A stretch of DNA of 64,000 nucleotides, taken from Rhyacophila brunnea. Lineage: Eukaryota; Arthropoda; Insecta; Trichoptera; Rhyacophilidae. The notes under the pieces are model-generated. The model ran no database searches and was not told where the DNA came from. It was given only the letters and a program-made list of their open reading frames with translations. Below, piece after piece: positions 50,820-60,940 of the stretch. Every line of letters starts with the position of its first letter. Positions within the stretch are counted from its first letter, which is position 1. The position numbers and the translations under genes are program-made. The stretch spans positions 186,001-250,000 of the forward strand of contig JAGYXB010001057.1 in NCBI GenBank assembly GCA_022495005.1, written 5' to 3'.

Positions 50820-50986
50820 TCGGCTTACGTGGAGAAATAAATACGACGAAGAACTCTATGAGTTATATAAGGAATCACATAACGTCATAATCATTCAAAT
50901 AAAACGTCTCAGATAGTTGGGAAATGTACTCAGGTTGGACGAGTATCGTAAGGTACAATAACTGACATTCTGTTAGACAGTTGACA
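50820..50986 (+). pseudogene. LINE C-terminal fragment, left part, interrupted by the hAT MITE
   Basis: The plus strand reads LTWRNKYDEELYELYKES, then IKRLR*LGNVLRLDEYRKVQ. This is the (W)R-x-(K/R)YN-x-ELYELY and RLRWLGHV-x-R segment of a LINE C-terminus, with Trp replaced by a stop. The fragment runs to the TSD at 50987. It continues beyond the MITE at 54229 and belongs to the same broad group as 61517-61998. Confidence 0.65.
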
Positions 50987-51378
50987 GATGAACCCAGTAA
51001 CGTCCCTAGACAAAATGCCGTCCCTAGACATAGCCAAAATGCCGCCCCTTTTTTATACAGTATCTTTTATCATCCTTTCATGACATCCAATGTCTAAGAA
51101 ATGTGTTGTATGGATACATAACTAAAACATATATACCACTAAATCTATTTTAAACGCCACCTCTACTTCAATAGAGAATATTGCAGTCCACGGTTTCAGA
51201 TACATTTAAAAATATACCTAACAACTTTCAAAACTCGCGAGTGACTGGCAAAAATATGGATAAAATTAATTAGGTAAGTATGTTTTCTTCTTCTTCTTCT
51301 TTCACCCTGTCACGTCCCAACATTGGGGCATAGGGCAAGCACAAGTTGGCGCCACTTCCCTCGGTCCATCGCCAACTC

Positions 51379-51740
51379 CTATGCCTCCCGCCATGTCAGA
51401 CCTGCAGCACGTAGGTCGCTTTTGTAGCATCGCTGCAGGGTGAGGGAGGGCCGGCCACGGCGATGGAACCCTTGAGGCTGTGCCACAAGGGTACGAAGTG
51501 CCGCACTATTTGGCGGCACCCGGAATACATGTCCCAGCCACGTGAATCGTCTCTTCGTGATAACTTCAATCACCGAAGGCTGTTGTGTCTGCTCACGAAC
51601 TCGGATGTTTGTAACGCGGTCGTACCAATGTACCCCTAAGATTCTGCGGAGACATCGATTCTCAAAGCTCAAAAGCCGAGACTCTTGAAGCTTAGTAAGA
51701 TGCCATGTCTCACAGCCATACAAGAGACTGCAGAAGGCAT
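51379..51740 (-). pseudogene. LINE C-terminal segment downstream of the deleted RT core
   Basis: This frame reads LLYGCETWHLTKLQESRLLS, then CLRRILGVHWYDRVTNIRV, RRFTWLGHVFRVP, HRRGRPSLTLQRC and DLRAAGLTWREA. These are the usual motifs at the end of such LINE polyproteins: the RRILG, WLGH and RGRP blocks. It is in a different frame from the upstream RT block. The same segment recurs at 21969-22166 and, in diverged form, at 28797-29050, 50820-50996 and 61517-61998. Confidence 0.85.
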
Positions 51741-52747
51741 CGGAGAGTTGAAATATGCTCTGAGCAGGACTTCCCCGGGACAAATCCACTCTGCTGCGCA
51801 CGCAAAATGTCCAGCATGGGACTTTTAATCCTGTACAGGAGAATCTGCGCCAACACCTTCCCGGGAACGCTGAGGAGAGTGATTCCTCTGTAATTATTAC
51901 AGTCTTGTGGGTTACCTTTTTTGTGCAGAATAACAACGGTACCATCCCTCCAGGCTTTGGGGCACTGCTCCCTTTCCCACACCTCGTGCAGAAGGTCACA
52001 CAAGGACGGCAATACAGCGCTCAGTCCGCAGAGCAGAAATTCTGCATGGATGCCATCATCTCCAGGAGCTTTCCTGCGCTTCAGTCTTTTGACAGCCTCT
52101 TTAACTTCAGCAGTTGTCGGAGGATCTTCGCAGAATCCCGATGCAGTAGTGATTCCGAGGGCGGTGATCTCCGACGGAATATCGAAGGGATGCAATGGAG
52201 GTGGGCGATTCAGGACATCACTGAAATGTTGGCGCCATAGCTCCTGGACCTTTGCAGGTTCAGTGACTGTCACTCCGTCAGAGTTGCGTAATGCAGTGAC
52301 CACTGGACGTTTCTTACCGCAAATTGCTCTGGTGATGCGGAAGAGAGCACTTGGATTATTCTTGCAGGCAGCAGATTCCGCATCCCGAATGAGGTCATCC
52401 AGGCGTCGGCGCTTATCGCGGCGGGCAGAACGCTTTACCACGCGGTCCATTGTCTGGTATTCCGCGCTGCGCTGTGAGTCGTATGTACCATTGTCTCGCA
52501 ATTCTTTCAGGAGCTTCCTATTCTCAATCATCTCCCATGTATGAGGTGACATCCAGTCCGGCCTGTGCGTATGCCGCTCTCCTAAGGCAGTAGTTGCGGA
52601 GCTCATTATAGCATCCCGGAATAATATCCATTTTCCTTCCAAGGGATCCGAGTCGATGGAGGACGTGAGAGTTCTAGCATCATATAAGCGCTTCTGCAAC
52701 TCCAGCTCATAGGTTGCACGCACACGGGTACTTTTCAGTTTTTCCAC
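51710..52747 (-). pseudogene. Truncated reverse transcriptase region of the LINE
   Basis: This 345-codon open frame begins with a basic connector domain (MEKLKSTRVRATYELELQKR; many Arg/Lys) and then the RT fingers. APGDDGIHAEFL, VVILHKKGNPQDCNNYRG and QQSGFVPGKSCSEHISTLRC correspond to RT motifs before the catalytic palm. After TLRC the frame runs into LLQSLVWL and a stop. The palm motif FADD and the following thumb, about 200 residues in relatives, are absent. The sequence instead continues in another frame with the C-terminal segment, which points to a deletion of several hundred bases. No active enzyme can be made from this copy. Confidence 0.87.
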
Positions 52748-52783
52748 ATCGAGTCTGACCGTCCTTTTGGGTTTTGGGACTCG

Positions 52784-53625
52784 TTAGAGGTCTATACGGG
52801 ATTTCCCGACCAAGAGTTCGTGGTCACTGTGGATGTCTGCACCTCTATATGTCCGCACGTCTAGCAGTTCATGCCGGTATTTCGCTTTGACCAAAATGTG
52901 GTCGATCTGGTTTCTTGTATTACCGTCTGGCGATGTCCATGTATATTTGTGGATGGTTTTATGAGGGAAAAGACTACCACCAATCACAAGACCATTCATT
53001 GAGGCAAAATCTACCAGACGGGAACTATTATCGTTCATTTGGCCAAGGCCATGTTTTTCCAGCACAAAGGGTCCACGCGAGGGGTCAGATCCTACTTTGG
53101 CATTTAGATCACCAAGGATAACTGCATGATCACAGCTGGGGATATTTCCAGCAGCTTCCGCCAAACTTTCGTAGAATGTATCCTTATCTGCATCGTTAGC
53201 AGCCTCTGCAGAAAAGTGATGGAGCCCAACTTGGTCTTGAAAGTAGCACGGAGTAGACGTTCGGAGATAGGTTCCCAGCTGGTGAGGCACTTGCAAGCTT
53301 CCTTGGACATCAGCAATCCGACTCCACTACGTCGCAATGTGGCGTGTCCGGAGTACAATAGACGAAACCCACGAATAAACTTCTCGCCAATGCCAGTGAG
53401 TCAACACTCACTGATCCCGAGAACATCTAACTTGTATTGAGAAAGTATTTCTGTTAGATGCTCGGCTTTTCCAGGGACATTTAGAGTACGGATATTGTAG
53501 GTTCCAAAACAAAATCGTTTACCGAAATCAGGCGAGGTCGTCAAGATGGAAACGGGGGTCCGAGGCTTCCCTGTGCTTGGATTAATCTGTTGTTTTAGGG
53601 TGTGCAGGTGATCATCCCACAGCAC
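52784..53625 (-). pseudogene. APE-type endonuclease domain of the LINE at 51286-53900
   Basis: This is the first enzymatic domain of the LINE, which nicks target DNA for target-primed reverse transcription. The N-terminal part (53401-53625) contains FGTYNIRTLNVPGK and LDVLGISEC, the first conserved strand of the exonuclease-endonuclease-phosphatase fold. The main part (52784-53296) holds VILGDLNAKVG, TWTSPDGNTRNQIDHI and IHSDHELL, so the Asp/Asn metal-binding and the SDH catalytic motifs are all visible. The segments lie in different frames (the middle is read at 53104-53358), so the domain is broken by frameshifts. A stop after GKSRIDL separates it from the RT frame. Confidence 0.87.
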
Positions 53626-54228
53626 CCGAGTTCACTGGTGGGGCTGCCACCTTAGGGCCCGTGAACATGCCTTGGTTTTCTGTAGGGGTTTTCTTTCCCG
53701 TAGCCAGAATGTACCAGTTTTTAGGCGCTGGTGATTCGCCTTGCACCCTCCTCTATCTGCTACAGCATGCTGCATTGCCTAGGGACCCCCACGGAGAGGT
53801 TAGAGGTAGGATTTGTTGGCAGAGCTATCATGGATAGTCGACATACTCAGCATTTCAAATGGAACCACACCTGATCTGGCATCAAGGCATACCCCACTGA
53901 AGTCATACCAACCTGTATGTATGTACCTACCTATAAATCAAATATAATTTGAATTAAATCTGCACGTGTTATTGCTGGTCACTAAGGACGTGACGTAAAA
54001 GGACAACGGAAGTAAACTAGACATTGTGAACCCCACTAAAAATTAACAGTCTTGTTAAGCCTGTTATGTTAATTAATACATTTCGTTTCCAACTAGTGAG
54101 CTGATTTTTTTAACGGAAAGAAATTTCCGTTATTACTAAGTTTAGGTACCTATTTCTATATATGCTGCCTTTCGAGTAACTATCGCTCCCAAGCGACGCT
54201 CAATCTGCCTACCCCCACGAGATGAACC

Positions 54229-54680
54229 ACGCAAACCGCAATAGTGTTGATCGCAATCTTAAGACACTGGTGGTAGAAAAGTGGATGAAAGACCATGCCA
54301 TAAATTCTTACGGGTGAATTCTGGAGTAGGCCAAGACCTGCAACTGGTTTGAAGTGACAGAAAAAAAGTAATATTATTGAACTCTTCAAAATCATAAAAA
54401 TAAAACATCTGAAATAGTTGGGAAATGTACACAGGATAGGCGAGTATCAGAAGGTAGAATAACTGACATTCTGTTAACCAGTTGACAGATGAACCATGTG
54501 AATCGCATAAAGATGGGTGGATACTGGAAAATATTGATCACAATCTTAAGACACTAGACAAGTAGTAGAAAACTGGATGTGAAACTATAACATAAATTCT
54601 CAGGTGTGAATTCTGGAGTAGGCCAAGACCTGCACTGGTTTGAAGTGACAGGAGAAGAAGTAATATAATTAAACTCTTGC
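54229..54680 (+). repeat. LINE tail, right part, with an internal tandem duplication
   Basis: The sequence after the MITE (cgcaatcttaagacactgg..., gaattctggagtaggccaag..., gaagtgacag) is repeated about 300 bp further on, after a second copy of the 50905-50994 block (agttgggaaatgtacacagg to gacagatgaacc). So the LINE tail was present as a partial tandem duplication of about 280 bp. The MITE inserted at the gatgaacc of the first copy; the second copy keeps that site unoccupied at about 54487-54496. Confidence 0.65.
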
Positions 54681-54684
54681 GTAC

Positions 54685-55310
54685 TAAGAGCTTTATAAAT
54701 CATAAAAAAACTTGTCTATTATGAATTATTGAGCTAAGGATCGTCCTTCATCCCGTCGCCTATTCGATGACGCTCTATTAACTGTGACTTTATAGCTTCG
54801 CACATGCTTCGTTGCCATTACCTGTGTCCACGAGATTCTTATCCCTCCTAATAAATATTCATTTCTGTCTTCTTCAATCGACCCTTTGGCCCGAAAAATA
54901 CTACGCCGGATCGCTTTGAGAAAATAAAAATTTAATGACCGCGCGTGCAAGAGAAAAAAACTCAAAAGGAAATCGCTCGCATTAAATAAGTGAGAGAAAT
55001 TTCGCAAAAGAAAATTCTCTTCGATTTGAGTAACTTTCAATGTTTGCTCCTGAGTGGTTATTTGCCTCAATTTGATTATAATTTATTGATTTGGCTCAGG
55101 GGTACTTCTTATCAAATCTATTTTCGATAACTTCTGGATAAAATTTTCTACACAAAAGATCTATCTTACAATACGGATGTATTACTGCGGCATTATAAGC
55201 TAAATTAATAATGATAGATCCCCAGGTGTGGACTTTAGGGGCCTCCATCATTATTTTATATGTTATTATCACTAAAATATACATTGTTGAAAATATAATT
55301 ATTTTCCAAT
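54685..55310. other. Non-coding DNA with one unexplained 114-codon frame
   Basis: A minus-strand frame (54726-55070) is basic and Ser/Phe-rich (for example SIEEDRNEYLLGGIRISW). It has no recognisable domain, start context or splice support, so it is listed here rather than as a gene. Confidence 0.4.
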
Positions 55311-55314
55311 TACC

Positions 55315-55820
55315 ATGTTCGCTCCTACTTGGAGCATATAAGCCTCCACAGAGGGGATGTTATATTAATAGTTTTACAAAGAATAGTTGTTAGTAAATGC
55401 CCTAATCCACTAGATTAAAAACAGCTCAAAGTTCTCTGAAGCGTTTTCAAGATTGAGAATTGTAAAACACTATCCAATTCATCGCAATTAGATAGGACAC
55501 ATATAGCTTAGTTGGTAGAGCACATGGGGTGAATATCAGGGGGGAGGGTTCAATTTTTCAAAAATATATGGTCTAGTGATTGTATAAATTCTCTGAGTTG
55601 TATGTTCAATAAAGAATGTTACATTTTTAAATCTTGTAAATTATTCATTGAATAAAAAATGGATGTTAGCCACGTATTCAACCTAATCGGTCCATACTCC
55701 AAAACCCAAACACAAATTAAAAAAAACGGCAGGTGATTTTTTTGCCAGATTAGAGGTCCGAACCCGGGACCCATGACATTATAATATGCCGATACGTTAC
55801 CAGCTCGGCCATCGTGGGTA
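55315..55820 (-). mobile_element. SINE of the 55900 family, split by a second insertion
   Basis: The tail block (ccatgttcgctcctacttgg...gcctccacag) is at 55315-55375 and the head (B-box complement ggtccgaacccgggaccc, then agctcggccatcgtggg) is at 55660-55820. The intervening 55380-55650 is unrelated and includes a plus-strand tRNA-like head at 55491. The arrangement looks like one SINE interrupted by another. Confidence 0.55.
55491..55625 (+). mobile_element. tRNA-like SINE head, plus strand
   Basis: tagcttagttggtagagcac is a strong A-box region and ggagggttcaatttttc a degraded B-box. The intervening length and mismatches rule out a functional tRNA cloverleaf. Confidence 0.55.
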
Positions 55821-55899
55821 TGTTATGAAAACCTGTGATAATTATTATGATTCAGTGTCTTCTCTACGAGTAATCTGAGGAACCTAACATAATACTTTT

Positions 55900-56135
55900 T
55901 TCTTTCTTTGACCATGTCCGATCTAATAAGATCATATGGGCCTCCACAGGGTGGGGGTTTGTATTAACAGGTTTAGTTTTTACGAGAAATGGATGTCACC
56001 ATTTGCTCAACCGAGTAGGTCCATTCTCTGACTCATACACAAATTGAAAAACAAATGTATACTTGCCAGACCCAGGATTTGAACCTGGGACCCACGATGC
56101 TATAGGCCGAAGCTTACGCCATGATGGGTGCTAAT
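55900..56135 (-). mobile_element. tRNA-derived SINE, minus strand
   Basis: The complement of 56060-56135 has a tRNA-like head with B-box (ggtttgaacct is ggttcaaatcc in sense). The body ends at 55915-55960 with the block ccatgtccgatctaataaga / tcatatgggcctccacag, then a pyrimidine-rich tail (ttttttctttctttga). The same tail block is found at 8090-8140 and 55315-55375. Confidence 0.7.
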
Positions 56136-56139
56136 AAAT

Positions 56140-57078
56140 AATAAAATACAAAACAACAAAACTCCTGCCTAAGATGAACTGGGTATGTATAACGAATGAA
56201 CTTTTGATAGATTTGTATGCAAAGCCGTTTGGTTGGATAAACGTTGGGAAATTTTACTTACGGTGGTTGGATGGGTGGCCCAGGATGGGACATCCAAATT
56301 CGGAGGACGATATATTGGTGTGGAAACGACGACTTAAGGAGACCAGGGCCCATCCAAACTATTGTGCTATTTTTTTTTAACATATGGTGAACATTACAAA
56401 TTATAAATTTAAGACGCTCACAACATGACATTTAAAATCATAGAAATAGTATTAAACAGTGGAAAGAAGAAGAAAAAAGAAAAAAAAGATACAACAATTA
56501 TAAAAATTATAAAGCATGGAAGCACACTGAATGAGCTGAGTGTACCATATTTTAAGAATTTACAAAGCAACCACCTATTATACTCACCTCGCGTAGGTGG
56601 AATATTATAATTGGCAATACCAATGGCAGGTTAGTTCTGCTCCTTGGGAGAACAAACAACTGATGCTCCCGATGTCTAAGGTAGTTCTCATGAGTGCTGT
56701 GATGTGTGATAATTAGAAGTTTAATGCATAATTATAATGCGTGTGTTTTTTTTAAAATCTTAATTTTTCCTTTTGAAAATAAGACCAGAAGGCCTCATAC
56801 TACGAGCCCAGACGCCAACACAGTCATAATCTCCCCCTGTTAGTGTATTCAGTAAACAAAGTTATTTATTATTTAGAACGGTAGAAAGTTTTGAGTTGTT
56901 TTGTGAATAGTTAAGGGTGATTGATGATTGTATGGAAAAATCGTATCTCTTCTCATTTATGTGGCTTTACCGAGAACTGTGCTGAACTAAAAATCTAAAC
57001 AATGGAATACTGTCTAGTTTGTTACGGCATTAATCAAGTTTGTGAATAAATAGTGAAACAGTTATTTTTTTCACATCA
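56140..57078. other. Non-coding DNA with a possible degenerate repeat
   Basis: The segment ccaatggcaggttagttctg at 56621-56640 matches 5775-5830 in reverse over about 45 bp, so a short dispersed repeat is present. The frame at 56174-56380 has a run of Trp/Arg residues but no clear family. Confidence 0.45.
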
Positions 57079-57086
57079 CTCAGGAC

Positions 57087-57813
57087 TAGGGAATCCAATC
57101 CCGAGCCAAAATTCTGATCCCGGGATTTCGGGATTACAATTTGACAATCCCGGGATTGGGATTTTTTCCATAGTTAATATATTTTTTTTATATTAAAAAT
57201 AACATTGATAAAATCGGTCAAAAATAAATCTATTATAATTTAAACTATTTAAGACATTTTTATTGTTAATATTGTGTACGTTCAATCTTGAAAAGACATA
57301 AGTTTAATGGAGTAAATAATATTGTAATATAAATAATAATGTGAATTTAATATGAGATTGATCTTTCTGACAGTAAAGACTTAATGAATGGGTTAGCGAG
57401 ATTTAAAATAGTAAAGCAAATCGTGGTGTATGGCCTTTCCGCTTCATAAATCTAATTAGTCAGCCTAATATGAAACTGCCGTAAAACGTATGGGATCATG
57501 GTGGAATTACTTTGTTAAAAGTGCGAAGCATTGTTTTTTGCCAATCTTTCTCATTTTTATTAATTTATGTGAAAAAATAAAACGAATCGGCAACTTACAT
57601 ATGGGTATAAATCAAACTTCATTCAAACTCAGCTTATTTCTAATTTAGTTATTTGTTATTAAAAGTATTTTTTCTGCTATATTTTTGTTTTAATTTTGTT
57701 TTTCCATAAAAAATGATTAAAAAATCAATCCCGAAATCTTCGGGATTATGTTTTCCAATCCCGGGATTCATAGGTATCGAAAATAGTTCGGGATCCCGGT
57801 ATTGGAATCCCTA
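57087..57813. mobile_element. hAT-type MITE, 727 bp, family TAGGGAATCC
   Basis: The left end is tagggaatccaatcccgagc and the right end is gggatcccggtattggaatc plus ccta, forming inverted termini of about 17 bp with many CCCGGGAT sub-repeats. Perfect 8-bp TSDs ctcaggac lie at 57079-57086 and 57814-57821. Sub-terminal palindromic CCCGGGATT motifs are dense at both ends, as expected of transposase-binding sites. No ORF encodes a transposase. Confidence 0.92.
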
Positions 57814-58199
57814 CTCAGGACACGTAATGAAATCGTAAAATAATTCAAATATTATTTTGAATTATTCATGTGTTTATTTTTCTGAAAGTTATTTTTCAAC
57901 TCTTGTAAGCGGGTTAAATAATACATTGTACAAAAACAGAGGATTATTATTGCTATGGTTAATAAGCATGCCGAAAAATCAGCAATGCGTATAATGCATT
58001 TTATTGGTATTAATATCTAATGAATATATATATTTATCTATCTATGGTTGTATTATCTACTTATTTTATAGTTTATATACTATTAATTATTACTATTTTT
58101 TATATTTTTGTATAATACATAATATTATCTATATATTAAGATTTTTATTTTTGTATATATCTAATACTATTAGATAATGTTTATAAATTGAACAATGGT

Positions 58200-58500
58200 A
58201 TGTAATTAGTTTGTTTGGTTTGTAAGAACCCCTCTTCGGGTGAAGGCCTCCTCCAAAGTGTTAATCTCTGGCCTCTGGTTTCTTTCTCCATACCCGTTTG
58301 ATTTCGTAGCTAAGTATTCGTCTTGTCTGGGTTGGCCTATTTTTGCATTTAGGTCGTCCATTATTATAAAAGTTTTATGTGCTTGGTTAATAGCTTTGTT
58401 TACATTTGTATAAAAAGTATCAATTTCTTCTTTTTTCGCTCTTTCTGTGGTGCGTATACTTGTATGACTTGTATACTTTTATTGGTATTATCAGCTGGTA
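58200..58500 (-). pseudogene. Internally deleted LINE: endonuclease fused to C-terminal tail
   Basis: The minus strand reads VIQVYAPQKER, then (after a frame change) KKEEIDTFYTNVNKAINQAH, KTFIIMDDLNAKIGQPRQDE and GYGERNQRPEINTLEEAFTR plus RG. The first part is the APE endonuclease (YAP, D-(D/L)NA-(K)-(I/V)G, GYGERN-x-R). LEEAFTRRG is instead the end of the LINE polyprotein. The whole RT is missing, so EN and C-terminus are joined in one frame, apparently by deletion between NQR and the tail. Confidence 0.72.
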
Positions 58501-58682
58501 ATTCATGACCATAAAATTAATAATATTAATTTAAAATAAAACATCGATACTCTACGCCTAATTTATTTAATACTATTTTCTAGGTATTTAAAGTTTACGT
58601 TCATAACATTCATGATAAAAAAATAATCACTTTATTTACAATCATAGATTACATTGAGAATTAATATATAGGTACATTCAAT

Positions 58683-59195
58683 CATGGCCCGCACACAGGG
58701 TGGGGGGGGCTGACAGGGCTCTAGCCTAGGTGCCCAGGCTCAGAGGGGCCCGGCATCGCTGGTCAACCAGATAAATGAAATAAACACACATCATACATTT
58801 GCTCTAATAATAAAAAAGTCGCCTGCGGCGTTATTTCACTTCGAGATTCTTACCATTTTAAAATATATGGTTGTGCGATACAACTCTTAGTTGTTGCATA
58901 TTGAACACAGTTATTTTTATTTAATTTTATATATTTTTTTATAAAAATAAATATGTTCGATTTTTTGTTATGTAGCCTATCTAGCTCAGACGGTTGAATA
59001 AATTGTTCCACGAGACGGAGCGATAGTTATGGGGATTTATGAACAGGAACGGCGCTTCGGTCCATTTCGAGCCCTGAGAACACCATTTGGAAAATGCCAC
59101 TGTAGAGCGTCAGACTGCCTTTAACCTTAGCGATAGGTAGGGGGGCCTGCCAAAGATCCTGGCCTGGGGCCCCGCTTCAGGATGTGGGGGCCATG
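58683..59195. mobile_element. hAT-type MITE, 513 bp, GC-rich ends
   Basis: Termini catggcccgcacacagggtg and ggatgtgggggccatg are imperfect inverted repeats, flanked by perfect 8-bp TSDs cattcaat (58675-58682 and 59196-59203). The ends are G/C-rich with ggggggg and ggggccc runs, whereas the middle is AT-rich. No transposase frame is present. Confidence 0.87.
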
Positions 59196-59799
59196 CATTC
59201 AATAGTAACAAGAGTAAAACAATTTGACATTTAGTTAACGTATACAATTAAATGACATCATATTTATAAATTACTAATATACTAATATACTGTATATAAA
59301 ATATCTCCCCCAGTTCCCCGGATATCTCAATAGTACCATAAAAAAGCAACTACATTACGTATTTGGATGTACATCCTTATTCGCTGTCTCAAGTACTCAG
59401 TTGAACGATACTCATCTTTGTTATCAGTCAAGCAAGCGAGTCAGAGGATCTCAATGGTTCAAACGTTTCAAAACCAAGGAGATAGATGATATAATTTGGT
59501 CACAGACAGTCGTATTTTTTCGCTTTGTGACAATTCAACTGATTTATTCAGGTGAGATGCTGCGAGTGTATCCTCCACAGTGGCATATTATACATTGCCC
59601 TTCCATCCAAGGCATAATCGTGATAACACCAAGCCGCTTGCCATTTTGTCGAGAGGCTCCTGAGTCATATAGTCAGTCAGCATATAAGAGTACATTGCCG
59701 TACGTATATAATAATATGTTGATAAGCTATCGAAATATCAATGGTTTAAATACAGCACTAAGAAATTGTATAGTTTTTGGACAAATATGTTGTCACACC

Positions 59800-60425
59800 A
59801 AGGGATTGCAATATCGAACAAAAATGTCAATAGCGGTTTTTCGGTATTTCTTATTTAATACCGGTATTAATACCAGTATTTCATAAACATTAAAAAAACA
59901 GAAGTAGGTGCTTATCAATAAATTTAGCTATTAAAATCTTTTTAAAATATTATTTTATAGCAAAAACCTACACTTAAAAATATGTATTGATCATAATTGT
60001 AGAACTAGTGATTTTTTACAAATAATTTGAATATGAATATTGATAATTTTAATTAAAGCCCTCAAAAGTTCATCAAGTGCAAATAAGTCCGGCTCCAGGA
60101 AAAGCTTCTTAAATTCAACGCTTGTACAGTCATCAATAATTATAGAATAATTGAACATTTTTGTTACGGATGTTTTTTATTTCGAAATAATATTACGATA
60201 ATTCATCGCGAAAATTACTTATGTACTTAAATATATTTGATGAAATTTGTTTTATTATTTTTCACCTCTGTTGGATTCACTCAATATATTTGCATTTTAG
60301 CAGCACGTAACTTATAATTCATTTTCAAAAACGTAAACCGTAATACCGAAAATTCAGGTATTTTGGATTTCGGTTTTGATAAATACTGGAAAACCGGTTT
60401 TGAAATACCGGTATTGCAATCCCTA
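59800..60425. mobile_element. hAT-type MITE, 626 bp, ACCGGTATT family
   Basis: The left end aagggattgcaatatcg and the right end ataccggtattgcaatccct plus a give termini AGGGATTGCAATA. The flanks gtcacacc (59792-59799) and gtcacaca (60426-60433) agree at 7 of 8 positions, a near-perfect TSD. Both sub-ends carry repeated ATACCGGTATT palindromes. The copy at 63114-63760 is inverted relative to it, and a partial copy starts at 25629. Confidence 0.87.
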
Positions 60426-60499
60426 GTCACACAAATGTGTTTTCCCAAGACGTCATAAAACTAGCTGAACCGATTAGTTCATTATGTTCAAACAAAAAT

Positions 60500-60570
60500 G
60501 AAAAGACCTTGAAGAGGCCTTCTCCAGTAATGAATTGATGCCAGCAGGTAATAATAATAATAATGATGAA
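60500..60570 (+). mobile_element. Possible LINE last-codon fragment with AAT tail
   Basis: gaccttgaagaggccttctc reads D-L-E-E-A-F, the end motif of insect LINEs, and is followed after about 30 bp by (ata/aat)n. Short, so weak. Confidence 0.35.
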
Positions 60571-60699
60571 TTTAATTAAATTAATCAGCCAGGCTTATCC
60601 TATACCAAATGCTAAAGTGTAAAATAATATTTGTCAGTTACGATTATAATGATTCGTAAAATTCCGCGACGGAAAAATAATAATATCCAACGACAATTT

Positions 60700-60940
60700 A
60701 ATACTGGCTATGACATCGTCTTGTTATATGGCGTCTTAGGGATTTTCCCTCCCTCCGCTTGACTTTCATCCAAATGATAATTCGGGGCTTTCCCGTTTCC
60801 CCGGCACGTAGCTCTAACGGCACACCGAGAATGTTAATCAACGTATATTTGTTATCTACAACGACCCGAAGGCTTCGCGGGATGGATTTCTCTGGTTTTC
60901 GACCACGCGATTGGAATCCAGAGACCACTAATGAACCATT
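60700..60940. other. GC-richer open stretch, possible exon or repeat
   Basis: Both strands are open here. The plus strand reads from MTFIQMIIRGFPVSP through RMLINVYLLSTTTRRLRGMD; the minus strand reads from MVSGFQSRGRKPEKSIP through YTLINILGVPLELRAGETGK. A pyrimidine-rich run precedes cggcacgtag on the plus strand and could be an acceptor. Neither translation matches a family I know. The composition stands out from the AT-rich flanks, so it may be an exon, a pseudogene or an unrecognised repeat. Confidence 0.25.

Larger units (their letters stand above)
51286..53900 (-). mobile_element. LINE retrotransposon, near full length but missing the RT core
   Basis: A minus-strand non-LTR element whose 3' end, with a (GAA)n-type tail in its own sense, lies at 51286. 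It ends near 53900 at its 5' side. It carries an APE endonuclease, the start of a reverse transcriptase, and a typical LINE C-terminal segment. The RT block is interrupted near 51720, where the sequence jumps from the QSGF..TLR region directly to LLYGCETWHLTK with a frame change; no FADD catalytic motif is present. EN and RT are also separated by stops or frameshifts. The style matches insect proteins often labelled craniofacial development protein 2-like or endonuclease-reverse transcriptase; the clade (CR1/Rex1-like or RTE-like) is not settled. It is inserted inside a hAT MITE. A 5'-truncated relative lies at 21952-22231. Confidence 0.88.
50995..54220. mobile_element. hAT-type MITE split by the LINE insertion
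   Basis: The left end starts cagtaacgtccctagacaaa at 50995 and the right end has the seq ctgcctacccccacga at 54220. An exact 8-bp duplication, gatgaacc, flanks them (50987-50994 and 54221-54228), as expected of hAT transposition. Left (50995-51285) and right (about 53900-54220) parts match the same family at 20385-21136 and 43244-43601. The middle is the minus-strand LINE. No transposase is encoded. Confidence 0.85.

Noticed and set aside
51921..52544. 207-codon plus-strand frame
   Set aside because: It is the antisense shadow of the LINE reverse transcriptase frame.
54726..55070. 114-codon minus-strand frame
   Set aside because: No domain, no splice or start support, and no second copy; not enough to call a gene.
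55491..55570. tRNA gene
   Set aside because: The A-box is good but spacing, B-box and stems do not form a cloverleaf; it is a SINE head.
59401..59886. 161-codon plus-strand frame
   Set aside because: Its last third is hAT MITE sequence (from 59800) and the rest has no family resemblance.
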